Source: Isochrysis galbana
Taxonomy: Eukaryota; Haptophyta; Isochrysidales; Isochrysidaceae
Length of the DNA stretch: 50,000 nucleotides
Assembly: GCA_018136815.1 (NCBI GenBank)
Contig: JADDIW010000096.1
Location: 1 to 50,000, forward strand
Direction of reading: 5' to 3'
A program made the translations under genes and the position numbers. Each line of letters opens with the position of its first letter. Within the stretch, counting starts at the first letter, position 1. Below are positions 21,499-31,482 of the stretch, in pieces. Under the pieces are notes generated by a model that saw only the letters and a program-made list of their open reading frames with translations, made no database searches and had not been told where the DNA came from.

Positions 21499-22070
21499 AG
21501 GCACTGGCCGCGAGGCGGTCGTCCCTACGAGATGCTTCTGTGATCTACCCACGTAGATGACCGAGTCGAAATTGGGCCGATGACGGAGAGGCGAGGCACC
21601 AGCTTGAGACGATGTATTGAGGCCTACTGTCACCGGCTCGTCCTGTGTTCGAATCCCGGCCGCTTCGTCTCCTCGCAATTGCGTGAAGCCACGTGGCATT
21701 TGTGCCGCACACCATCAGAATGGCTAAAAAAGTTGTTGAAGTATTCCATCATGGAGTATTGAGGCTTAGACTTGCGTGCTTGCCATGAGGTGTAGTTACT
21801 ACACGGAGTCTCTCGTGCGGACGCTCAATCTCGACCTGCAGATGTCAAGCTCTCTACCGGTTCCATCTCGGCTTCTCTACTGGTCAAAATGTAGGCGCGG
21901 CGCGGCGGATGAAGATGGGCCTCACTCATAGTTTGATTGTTGAGGTTTTACGTGCGAGCCATTGCCTTACCCATTGGTTATCGAAATTGACTCGTAGTCG
22001 CCGCCCCGCATGTAGTTGTACGATGTGTGTGATGTGCGTGTAGGTGCCCTCTTGTCGATTTATATTATTA
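21499..22070. other. EF-hand gene 3' flank
   Basis: No gene. It contains GTGTTCGAATCCC at about 21650, a tRNA B-box-like sequence, but the arms needed for a tRNA do not form. AT content rises toward the right edge, where copy e of repeat R1 starts. Confidence 0.4.
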
Positions 22071-22073
22071 TAC

Positions 22074-22150
22074 AACTAAGTCTGTACTTAGTTCAGCATG
22101 GGGAGAGGCCTCATGCCCTCCCCCTCAGGCGCTCCAATTCCCCTCCGCCT
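22074..22150 (+). repeat. R1 dispersed repeat, copy e (5' end only)
   Basis: Hairpin AACTAAGT-CTGT-ACTTAGTT, then CATGG, then a second stem (GGGAGAGGC-CTCAT-GCCCTCCC). After about 75 bases the R1 similarity ends and the 33-bp array of a foldback element begins, so R1 here is truncated or forms the outer end of that element. Confidence 0.65.
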
Positions 22151-23770
22151 CCGGGCCAAGGCGAGAAGCGCTCAATCGCCATCACCCACAGCATGGAAAA
22201 GCGTTCAATCACCATCAGCCCACACGTGGAACGCGTTCAATCGCCGTCACCCCCACAGCATGAAAAAGCCTTCAATCGCCATCAGCATACATATGGAGAA
22301 GCGTTCAATCGCCATCACCTCCCGGAAGAGGCAGAAGGAAGAGGGAAGGAAGAGGCAAAAAAGAAAGAGGCAAAGCTAGGGAGCAGACGAGGAAGGCAGG
22401 AGCCTTTTCTCGGGGGGGGGTGGGGGGGCGCAGGCGAGGAGGGTGGGCAGTTTCTGAAGTTGGAAAGTTTTTGCAGTTGGGCAGTTGGGTAGTTTCTACA
22501 ATTGGACAGTGTCCGCAGTTGAGCAGTTCCCTGAAGTTGAGCAGTTCCCTGAACTCCCCCCCCACCCTGCTTTGCCTACCAGCCCCCACCCTCCTCACCC
22601 GCCAGCCCCCACCCTCCTCGCCTGCCGCCCACCTTGCTTTGCCTACCAGCCCCCACCCTGCTCGCCTGCCAGCCCCCACCCTCCTTGCCTGCCAGCCCCC
22701 CTACTCGCCTGCCACTCCCTGTCGCCCTCTCCGCGTGCCAGAATCGCGATGGACTCCTCTACTCTGACGCGTCCTATGGAACCAGAATAAGAGACCCGTC
22801 AAGTGTCACCTCACCTGTCTGCACGTCGCAATGGGAAGCTTCTATGGGTAGCCTACTTCCTCGCCCTTGCTTTCATCAGTGCACGGTAAGTGTTGTAGAT
22901 TCCCTCCTTACTTCTACTAACCCTCCCTTGTAACTGTCGATCGCATCGGCTCTCCCGTCGTATCTTCGCTCCCTTTCGCCGCATCGTCGCTCTCCTTTCG
23001 GCTCTCTCTCCCTTGTTTTCCATTCCCCGTGTTTCCCCGTTCGAGTAGGGGAAGATACGTGAATGTGAGGGAGGGTGGGGTTAGTGTTAGGTGAGCGTGT
23101 GAGCGGTGACATGTGGTGGGTCGGCTGTCGTTCTTGGTTGTCGTGTTGGTCGTCCGTTCTCGCTCTCTCGTTCGCGCTTTCGCTCCCCGTTCTCGCTCTC
23201 GCCCTTCGTTCATAACATCAACTTTACACCACAAGCCTCAAACAACCGCTCACTCACCCTCGCTCTCGCGCACCCGTGGCCCCTCGCTATGTCCGCCTCT
23301 CGCCTCACTCTGCCTCTCCCAAGCCCGTCTCCCTGCCTCCTCTGGAGACGAGCGAGCCCGTCATGTGCCCTCCCCAACTCCCGCCGCGCCTCTCGCCGCT
23401 TCCCTTCCGTCCCCTCCATTCTCATCTGAGGTAGTGGTAACCTCGGATCCGTCATATGGGCCTCAGTTCTTGTGCAGGCGGGTGTGCCGCAAAAGTGAAA
23501 TTAGTCAGGTGCGGGAGGCAAGCGCAAGGAGGAGAGAGTGGACGCAGGTTGCTTTGAGGACACTTTTCCACAAAAAGAAGCTTGTCCGTGCAATTGCGTA
23601 GCACGGGGGTGATGGCGATTGAACGCTTTTCCATGTGTAGGCTGATGGTGATTAAACGCTTTTCCATCGATCGCTGTGGGGGTGATGGCGATTGAACGCT
23701 TTTCCATGTGTAGGCTGATGGTGATTGAACGCTTTTCCATCTGTGGGTGATGGTGATTGAACGCTTCTCG
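22150..23770. mobile_element. Foldback element with tandem-repeat arms
   Basis: The left arm (22155-22322) is five units of a 33-base repeat, consensus GGAAAAGCGTTCAATCGCCA then TCACCCACAGCAT. The right arm (23606-23768) is five units of the same repeat in inverted orientation; both arms share GGCG(C)GAGAAGCG at the outer side. The interior has two minisatellites, a stretch reading LLYSDASYGTR (RNase H-like, weak) at 22750-22800, and a LINE-leader-like block near 22930-23080. Inverted arms made of short tandem repeats are the mark of Foldback-type elements. A related fragment (ACCACCCAACATTTGGAAAA) occurs at 44207-44245. Confidence 0.65.
22490..22720. repeat. Two minisatellites inside the foldback interior
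   Basis: At 22490-22555 an 18-22 base unit resembling GTTGAGCAGTTCCCTGAA recurs three or four times. At 22570-22710 a unit near CCAGCCCCCACCCTCCTCGC plus CTGC recurs about five times. Confidence 0.8.
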
Positions 23771-24175
23771 CGCCTTCGCGGGTGGTTTTGTGTGGTGTGC
23801 ACCGTAGAACTTAGTGCGGGTTTATATCTGTGAAGCTTGGCAGAGATATGAAGGTAGAACTAGAACTAGCAAATCAACCTGAGTTTTGGTTTTGGTTTTG
23901 GAACGGAGCGGTAGTATATATGCATTCTACATAATCTGCTAGCACATCCATATCTGTACCTATGTGAGGCGATAGTAGCTGTGCACATGCGCATGCAGGC
24001 ATGCATGCAAGAGGAGCGAAAGAGGGGTTGAAGTACAGCCTGAGAGGGGCACGAGTCGTACCACGCCACGCACGCCGCAGCTGACGTGCCAACGCGTGAG
24101 TGTGGTTGTTGCAATACATGACAGCGCCGACACCCCACCCCCGGGGCATTTCCTTTCCAACTCGACAAACCTAAA

Positions 24176-25234
24176 CTATCTCCACGACCGCGTACCTTTG
24201 TTCGGCGAGCTACCCCGCATAGGGACGATAGGTAGGCCGGCCTGCGCCGGTTGTGGATTGAGTGTGAGCAGTCCGAGCTCGAGGGATCGCCGGACAAGCT
24301 CCGTCCTGTTGCTTGTGCCCGTCTTGTCGTTGAGCCGCCGCACATACTTCTCGATGTGCCCCTTGGAGACGCTTAGTGCATTGGCGATTTCCTTGTTCAG
24401 CATTCCCTGCCCCACCAGCTCCAGCACTTCCCGTTCGCGATTCGTCAGGCGAGGAACATTCTGGGCGAGTGCCAGAGCGCCCTGATTGGTATTCAGGGCT
24501 ACCAATGCTTTGCTCGCAGCTTCGACACTCGCAGCGATGCCTGCGGCACTCTTGCTTGGCGCCAACGCGAGCACATCGCCCTTCAAGTGTGGTGGCAGGT
24601 GCAGCGAGGAGGGAAGGGGTGAAGACATGCCGTTTGACTCCCCTCTCTTGCCTTGGCCATGCTGGTTCTGGAGTAGGAGCAGCTGCAATAGCTGCTTGGT
24701 AGTCGACAAGTCATCTGCAATGGTTCGGAGCTCTTCCTGAACCACTGAAGCTCTTGCTAAGAGTGCGTTCGCAAGGAGCATATTCACAATTGCGAGGAGC
24801 TCCTCGGGGTCGAAAGGCTTGCTGAGATACGCCGAGGCTCCAGCTGAGTAGCCCGCTATCCGGTCACTGGCAAAGCCCTTGGCCGTGAGCAGGATCACCG
24901 GAATACCGCAGAGGCGCTGGTCGGCGCGGATCCTGCGCAAGAGTGCGAGGCCATCCATTCCCCTCATTAAAACGTCAGTGATCACCAGGTCCGGCCGCAC
25001 CGCCCCCGTCATTGAGTGGAGCGCCTCCTGTGCGTCAGCAAACGCGGCGCACTTGAAGCCATTCTCCGTCATGTACTTACTCACGGCGTTGCGCATCCCG
25101 TCGTTGTCCTCCACCAACACGAGGCGTGAGCCATGGAACGGCTCGTTCCGCGCATGAGGCGCGGCCGCACGCCGCGCCCCCGGCGTGGCGAGCAGCAGCG
25201 CGGCGATGCCGCAGCCGCTCCCCATCAGCCGCAT
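24176..25234 (-). CDS. Response regulator with REC and LuxR/NarL-type HTH, plastid-type leader
   Basis: 352 residues. About residues 38-155 are a receiver domain with acidic pair E42/D43, phospho-acceptor D87 (VITDVLMRGMDG), T117 and K139 (YLSKPFD). A Leu/Gln-rich linker follows, then a LuxR/NarL helix-turn-helix at about 260-312 (LTNREREVLELVGQGMLNKE, SVSKGHIEKYVRRL). This architecture matches Ycf29/TctD-like regulators of red-type plastids. The first 35 residues (MRLMGSGCGIAALLLATPGA, then Arg/Ala-rich) look like an ER signal plus transit peptide, so the product probably acts in the plastid on plastid transcription. No cognate histidine kinase is in the window. Confidence 0.85.
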   Translation of the reverse strand: MRLMGSGCGIAALLLATPGARRAAAPHARNEPFHGSRLVLVEDNDGMRNAVSKYMTENGFKCAAFADAQEALHSMTGAVRPDLVITDVLMRGMDGLALLRRIRADQRLCGIPVILLTAKGFASDRIAGYSAGASAYLSKPFDPEELLAIVNMLLANALLARASVVQEELRTIADDLSTTKQLLQLLLLQNQHGQGKRGESNGMSSPLPSSLHLPPHLKGDVLALAPSKSAAGIAASVEAASKALVALNTNQGALALAQNVPRLTNREREVLELVGQGMLNKEIANALSVSKGHIEKYVRRLNDKTGTSNRTELVRRSLELGLLTLNPQPAQAGLPIVPMRGSSPNKGTRSWR

Positions 25235-25236
25235 CA

Positions 25237-25907
<671 letters not shown>

Positions 25908-26640
25908 TTAAAATTAAAGTCGCGTTCCGTCAAAAGAGGGCCAGGTGATAGTTTTGTTTTCACTCATAATGTTATGTTAGTACAGGCGCAAGGACGCGGC
26001 GCGTGCGCATAGCAACTTTTTCCCCCACGGTACCCCACTTGCCGGAACACGTCACGGAACACCTGCAGCTAAGCAGCCTAAGTTTTCACATCTTCCTCGT
26101 CATTTTCTCACACACTCCTAGTCCTCGATGCTCGATGCTGTCGTCAATGTCGTTCTGCTGGCAGGCGACCGGCACACCGCTGTTAGTCGTGTGTACAACG
26201 TTGAGGAAGGGCAGGAGGAAGGGGAAAGGGAGATCTCCGGTTCCAGGGGCATTAGTATTAGCTCCCCAGGAGCTGACATACTGATGTTAGTGCCTAGGCT
26301 GCCAGTTCAAAAATAAAACTGAAAAAAATCCGGAGCGGGAACGAGCCCCCGCGAACAAGCGCAGAGGCGCGCCCGCCCCCGCCCGCTCCCTCCCCCCTAT
26401 CTCTCCTGCTAGCTGCCCACCCCCCACCACCTTGGCCTCTTGGCCTCTTCACATGCACCTGCCAACTCGTGCTCTCTGTTTGTTTGCGCTGCCCTCCCCT
26501 TTGCGCGCGCGCCACGCGCTGCACGCTGAACACCCCCCAGTAAGTATAAGTATAATAATAGCGATACTAGAAGTTGTAATAGGGGTGTAAGCTGATATTA
26601 GTACTGATGTAAGTACTGATGTAAGTGTAAGCTCAAGACC
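25908..26640. other. Intergenic
   Basis: Begins with a 34-base sequence (25916-25949, AAAGTCGCGTTCCGTCAAAA then GAGGGCCAGGTGAT) that recurs inverted at 40677-40710. An open frame at 26128-26316 (62 codons; VVNVVLLAGDRHTAVSRVYN) is coding-like but unassigned. Repeats of TAAGTA/GATGTAAGT occur at 26540-26640. Confidence 0.35.
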
Positions 26641-26719
26641 ACTGTAAGCTTACGGACTGACAGCCCAACTAGGGTTGTGTCAAGTGCCCGCCCCCGAGGG
26701 GTGCACTGATGGTAGGAGT

Positions 26720-27016
26720 TACCGCCATGGGGCCATGGGGAGTCCTTGTTTTGGAGGCATGCCGAGAGAGGCAGGCGGCTGGGCCAGATTCTGGCTCTGC
26801 TGGTTTGCAGGGAACAAGGCTCTGTCTGTTCCCTGCTTGTGGCTTGTGGTGTTGCTGAGGCGGCGAGGGCGGGGGGGCCATGTCGACGTCGGTGTCGGGT
26901 GGTGCTGAGGCCTGCGAGCGCTTGGGCTCCGGCGGCTTGGGGCGGCCCCGTGGCCCCGTTGGGGTGTCGTGGCGGCGGGGGGCTGGGAAGTGGGAGCGGT
27001 CGGCGCGCGCTCCATG
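26720..27016 (-). mobile_element. LINE 5'-end fragment
   Basis: Starts with ATGGAGCGCGCGCC as the long LINE does, and encodes MERAPTAPTSQPPAATTPQR followed by low-complexity Pro/Ser/His-rich sequence ending at a stop near 26720. The 14 bases at the start are the same as those of the long LINE, and the upstream AACTAT...ATGG arrangement is a decayed version of the LINE hairpin. No endonuclease or reverse transcriptase follows. Confidence 0.55.
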
Positions 27017-27099
27017 CTCCATCGCTGAAAATAACAATAGTTTTTTCATTGGCTTCATGATGAAGATGCGTGTCCAAGTCGCGTGAGAAAGTGCAACGG

Positions 27100-27843
27100 T
27101 TGCTTATATGAGTATGACGTATGACTTGCATTCTATTTCTATCATCTATCTATCTTACTCTCATAATACCTATCATTGATATGTCATATGTTAGTCCCCG
27201 TAGGCTCACAGCTACCGGTAGTTCCTGGGGGAGTGTAATTGTAATTGTCAAGCATGATTGTGATTGTCTTGCATCCAACTATAGGTGCTAGGTGCTAGGT
27301 GGGAGGCCAGAGGCCAGGCAATCAGGTGGCGGGATTAATTATGCTATGGCCTCGCTCGTGCGCTCACTCTCACCGCGCGCGCGCAGCCCTCTGTCTCACC
27401 GCGCGCGCGCGCAGCTCTCTGTTCCGGACATAGGGGTCTCCTAGAAACACAGTGAAAAACACTGTTTTTGACTTCCGTAGAAACACACTGTTCCTGTGTT
27501 TAACACCTAGGGACACTGGCGCCAGGGTTTCTTCAGCGCGCGCGCAGGAATTGGAATTGTTGGCGTATTCATACTTCCCACGGGGTACGACGCGATGGCC
27601 TTTTGATGTTGCCATAGCAAGAACGCGACCTACTCTACAGAGTAAAGTTTTCGAGAAACATTGGCTGAACCCAGTCTGCCCCACCTGCTTCGACAGAACG
27701 CGACCTCTGACCCCTCGCTCTCTCTCGTACGCTCTCGTGTCTTTCGTCCTTCTTATCGTCTCCCCTCTTCCGCTTCTTCCTCAGCTCTGAACTCTTTCCT
27801 GTAGCGCCCCTCTCGGCCTCTCTCTCGCGCGCGCGGCGCCGTC
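27100..27843. other. GT25 gene 5' flank
   Basis: No separate gene. A compact inverted repeat lies at 27440-27508 (CCTAGAAACACAGTG ... CTGTGTTTAACACCTAGG) with an inner hairpin AACACAGTGAAAAACACTGTT. CG-rich (CGCG)n stretches occur at 27376-27415. The 100 bases before the ATG are pyrimidine-rich and probably contain the transcription start. Confidence 0.4.
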
Positions 27844-29094
27844 ATGCCGCGCGCAGAGCTCCTACGAAAGCTGAGTGAGGCTCGCGAGGAGAATCGGACC
27901 TGGAGGCATGAGCTCATCCGCAAGCAGCGTCAGCTTGAGAATCTCTCGCAGACACGCAAGGCGCGGCTGGCAGAGGAGAAGCAGAGGTATGAGGCTGCGC
28001 TCGCAGAGGAGCGCAAGGCGGCGGCGGCGGTGCAGCGCGAGCTTGGCAGCGAGGAGCAGCGCCACCGCGCCCTCTCGCTTGAGGTCTCAGCGCTCCGAGG
28101 CATGGTCTCGGCTGCGCAAGCCGAGCTGGGCGAGCTCGAGCACCGAATACAGATCGAAAAGGAGCAGCGTGTGCAGGCGGTGTTCCACCCAGAGCGGCTC
28201 ATGCAGCAGCGGGAATCATCACCCATCGCGCCTCCCGAGGCCTCTAGCTCCTCTTCTTATCATGCGTCGACCATGGCTGGCGATGCCCAGCCGGTTCAAG
28301 AGGCCTCACTCGTGCTCATCATCAATCTGGACCGCAGGACCGATCGGCTGGAGCGTGTTATGTCTTTGCCGTGGGGCTTTCGGCCGACACGCCTCTCAGC
28401 TGTGGACGGCAAGACGCTCCACTGGGATGACCTCGTCACACAAGGGCAAGTCTCCAAAACAGCTGTTGCGGACTCACAGTGGGCGGAGGAGTCCAATCTC
28501 CCAACAGTGTGTCGTGAGACGGGCTCCTTTTCTCCCCACCTCACCCTCCCTGCGGTTGGCTGCGCGCTGTCGCACCGCAATGCGTGGGAATGCCTGGCCT
28601 CACATCCGGTGGTCGACTGGGCCCTGATTGTCGAGGACGACGTCGATGCCCTAGCGCCAAATTTTGAGGCACAACTACAAGCCGTAATACGCTCGCTCCC
28701 ACGATCATGGCAAATGTGCTACTTGGGCTACCATGAATCATCAGGCTCCTTGCTGGCTGCACACGAGACGCCGAAATTGATGGAGGCGACAGAGGACGGA
28801 CTTCTAACTGGGCTTTTCGGCTATCTGCTCCGCCAGAACGCCGCCAAGGCTCTACTTGACGACGTGACCCTCTTTCCTCTGCGACATCAAGTAGATGTGG
28901 CGCTCTCTCACCGCAAGTGGCAGCGGCGCTCGCGCTTTGCTCTGGCCCCCGGTGGCGTGCTGCTCAGTTCGCCTCGCTCAGAGGATGGTGACTGTGACAC
29001 CGATGTCCAAACGCTGGGTGAACCAGGCATTAAGGCCCACGCTCAGCTACCCGACGACTGGCTGAAGGCCTCAGGCGCGAAGCTCCTATTCTGA
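27844..29094 (+). CDS. GT25-family glycosyltransferase with N-terminal coiled coil
   Basis: 416 residues. Residues 1-115 are a charged coiled coil (heptad-like EEKQRYEAALAEERKAAAAV). From about residue 155 the sequence follows the Glyco_transf_25 family (Pfam), known from LPS biosynthesis galactosyltransferases and collagen glycosyltransferases: LVLIINLDRRTDRLERV, then AVGCALSHRNAWECL near 237, then WALIVEDDVDAL near 260 with the acidic metal-binding motif. The C-terminal half is less conserved, with the expected YLLRQNAAKALLDDV stretch. No signal peptide is seen, so it may be cytosolic or held to Golgi by the coiled coil. It likely transfers a sugar from a nucleotide sugar to glycan or protein. 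The ATG is the first in frame. Confidence 0.85.
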   Translation: MPRAELLRKLSEAREENRTWRHELIRKQRQLENLSQTRKARLAEEKQRYEAALAEERKAAAAVQRELGSEEQRHRALSLEVSALRGMVSAAQAELGELEHRIQIEKEQRVQAVFHPERLMQQRESSPIAPPEASSSSSYHASTMAGDAQPVQEASLVLIINLDRRTDRLERVMSLPWGFRPTRLSAVDGKTLHWDDLVTQGQVSKTAVADSQWAEESNLPTVCRETGSFSPHLTLPAVGCALSHRNAWECLASHPVVDWALIVEDDVDALAPNFEAQLQAVIRSLPRSWQMCYLGYHESSGSLLAAHETPKLMEATEDGLLTGLFGYLLRQNAAKALLDDVTLFPLRHQVDVALSHRKWQRRSRFALAPGGVLLSSPRSEDGDCDTDVQTLGEPGIKAHAQLPDDWLKASGAKLLF

Positions 29095-29339
29095 GGCGGC
29101 CTCCGAGCGACTCAGCTGGTCTCTCTAGCTTTGTGGCGCCATCTATCGGAAGGTTTTCGCCGGACTTATTTGTAACCCTCAAGCTGCATTTGGGCGTTGG
29201 CGGAAACCTAGATATTGCCGGATTGAATAGAGCGATTGAGTAGGGAACTCGATGTGTGTGCGTTGTTGTCCCTCCGTTTGTCCGCACACAGTGCTAATTC
29301 GCCTTGTGCCTCGTCTATGCGTAGTCTTTTGGCTTGCTA

Positions 29340-29625
29340 CCATGAGTGAACTAAGTTTATACTTGGTTGGCATGGGGGAGGGCTACGCTCCCTCCCCCCT
29401 CTCCCAGCACCCCCTGATGGCGCGGGAAGGAACCGCCCACCCCCCTGCCATGCCACTTGGCATGCAGGGGGCCTTGCCACACCTGTATAGACCCTCCCTG
29501 AGGGCTGGGTCAAGAACGCTCTGTCCTGTCGTGGCCAGCCCATCGCTCTGCCCCATCCCTGTTGTGCGAGAGGGTGCAGTGGCTATGGCCCAAGGTACGC
29601 GCACCTGCGCCGGCCCCCTGTAACC
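29340..29625 (+). repeat. R1 dispersed repeat, copy c
   Basis: Hairpin AACTAAGT-TTAT-ACTTGGTT at 29350-29369, then CATGG, then a second stem (GGAGGGC-TAC-GCTCCCTCC). It shares CTGTCGTGGCCAGCCCATC with copies a and b. The 3' tail of copies b and d was not found before copy d begins at 29865. Confidence 0.7.
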
Positions 29626-29849
29626 AAATGCGACAAGGGAATGGAGGGGGGGGAGGAAATAAGGTGTGAGGTGGAGCGAAGGGACGTAAGGACGGTGTCG
29701 GTAGGGAGGTTATATAGTCAAATAAGTGAATATTGGTGCCGCTAATGCCAGCTAGCCATCTAGCCATGCATACACCAACACGCCAAGCCACGACACACAT
29801 ATGACCGCATTAAGCCCATCCCATTAAGACCCAAGAGCATAAACAGATG

Positions 29850-30821
29850 TAAGTACCTGATTATTCAATCTACTTTTAGAAGTGGGGGACAATGGGGGCC
29901 TCGCGCCCCCCACTCTCCATCGCGGACACCCCCCGGGGTGGGACCGTACACTCAACCCCAGCCCCTGCCCTTTGGCAGGGGCAGGGCACTCATCAAATCA
30001 GCCCAGACCCTCAGGGGGCGCGGGCCGCGAACCGCACTCCCACGCCCGCATTGGGCCTGCCCTCGAGCTGACTCCCCCCCTGTCCCTGGTCGCCAGGCAT
30101 ACAGGGGCCTTTGGGAGGCTCCCATGGCCAGCGAGGCGAGCGTGGGAGAGGCAGGGGGGGCCAGGGGCTGAGCCCCAGCCTCCTCTGCCCCCTGAGCTGC
30201 CCTGGCTGGCCCTCTGGGAGCCCCCACAGGACCTCTGAGAGCAGGTCAGGGCGCGCCGCATGGCGACGCGCCGCAGGGACTTCGAGGGGTGAGAGCGGAG
30301 AGAGGGAGAGGGGGGGATTTGCACCCCCCCCGATGGAGTGCGGTTAGAAACAGGTCCCGTTTGCGTTAGCACGCAAACGGGTAGGGGGCGGCCGGCGACA
30401 GGCGGGAGAGAGAAGGGAGTGGCTCAAGATCGGGGAGAGTATCTTGAAGGTGGCACAGGCTACTTGACTCGCAGTCATTTATTTCTCGAGAACTGCTCAC
30501 GGCGCGAGCTGGAAGGGCCGATCCTCTTTATTGACGAGAGGTTCCTCTCCCCCCCCCCGGTGCTTTTTCCCGGAGGGTCGCCCGACGTAGGTCGGTCCGC
30601 CCCAATGGGTTTTTCCTCATTTTAACTTGTGGGGAGTTAGAATGGGAGCCGGGGGCTTGCGAGGGGGGAGATTCGAAGGGGGGCATAGGTGTATGTGTCT
30701 GTGGCATCAACACGCGCCAAGGTGTACGGGCAGGTGCGCTGAGGGTTGTCGTGTTAGTACCGGGGCTAGTGAGAGTAGTGGTACTAATGCTCAGTCATTT
30801 TATTATTAAGTACCTGATTAT
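29850..30821 (+). repeat. R1 dispersed repeat, copy d, with target-site duplication
   Basis: The 15-base sequence TAAGTACCTGATTAT flanks the element at 29850-29864 and 30807-30821, giving an element of 942 bases (29865-30806). It begins with CTACTT-TTAG-AAGTGG (the R1 first hairpin with changed bases) and a second stem GGGGGCC-TCGC-GCCCCCC. The middle shares AGGCAGG..GGGGC.AGGGCT.AGCCCCAGCCTC with copy b, and the tail (30640-30805) matches 7750-7933. A 15-base duplication fits target-primed reverse transcription, so R1 is probably a SINE-like or LINE-derived non-autonomous retroelement. Confidence 0.8.
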
Positions 30822-31482
30822 ACCTACCACCTACCCCCCTCGCAGGCCCCCGGCTCCCGTTAGAAACGAACCGCAAGTACATTGGGTGAAAAACCAGTTC
30901 GTCGCCAACATACAACGTACGTTGCTGAAGACTTACCGGGAAAAAGCACCGGGGGGGGGGGGGGGGGTCCGTGTTCCGTCGAAAGAGAAAGGCAAGACCA
31001 AATGATTTTTACTAGTCTAGTAGAAAAAAGTAAGGTGTGCGGATAAGGATGACACTACTCCTAGGTGCGCAATTATGTATCGTTGCCGTAACGTAAAACG
31101 TAAGCTGAGCGCAAGCATGAAGATGAAACATTGGGACAGCTAGGCAGTGGCGAGAAGAGTACATCAAACACATAAAGTGGGAGATTTGACACGTGGTTTG
31201 AAAACTAATTAAGTAGTAGAAGAAGTGCACGATGGCCAAGGCGCGAGAGATTCGTCGTACATGAGTAAGAACGCGCGAGACACAACGATGAGAGCACGAT
31301 GAAAGCAGAGCTCATCGATAACTGCTGTCCGGAAGCGAATGGTAGGAACGTGTCCCCTTGGCCTCAGACGAGAGGGGAACCAACAAGCCGAAAAAGTTTT
31401 ATCATATGAGCCGAGGAAGATTTGTTCACATTGGACATGACCTGCTTGCTCGTTGACGTAGACTACCTCCCATCACAAGAAG
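30822..31482. other. Intergenic
   Basis: No gene. It contains a G run near 30951-30967 followed by GTGTTCCGTCGAAAGAG, loosely similar to the 34-base repeat of 25916-25949, and an AT-richer stretch that probably holds the 3' UTR of the PPR gene. Confidence 0.35.

Noticed and set aside
21595-21680. tRNA gene suggested by GTTCGAATCCC
   Set aside because: The T arm pairs imperfectly and no acceptor, D or anticodon arms of proper length form; at best a tRNA-derived relic.
23113-23601. 162-codon plus-strand gene in the foldback interior
   Set aside because: Arg/Ser/Pro-rich composition follows from pyrimidine-rich DNA, no domain is seen, and it lies within repeats.
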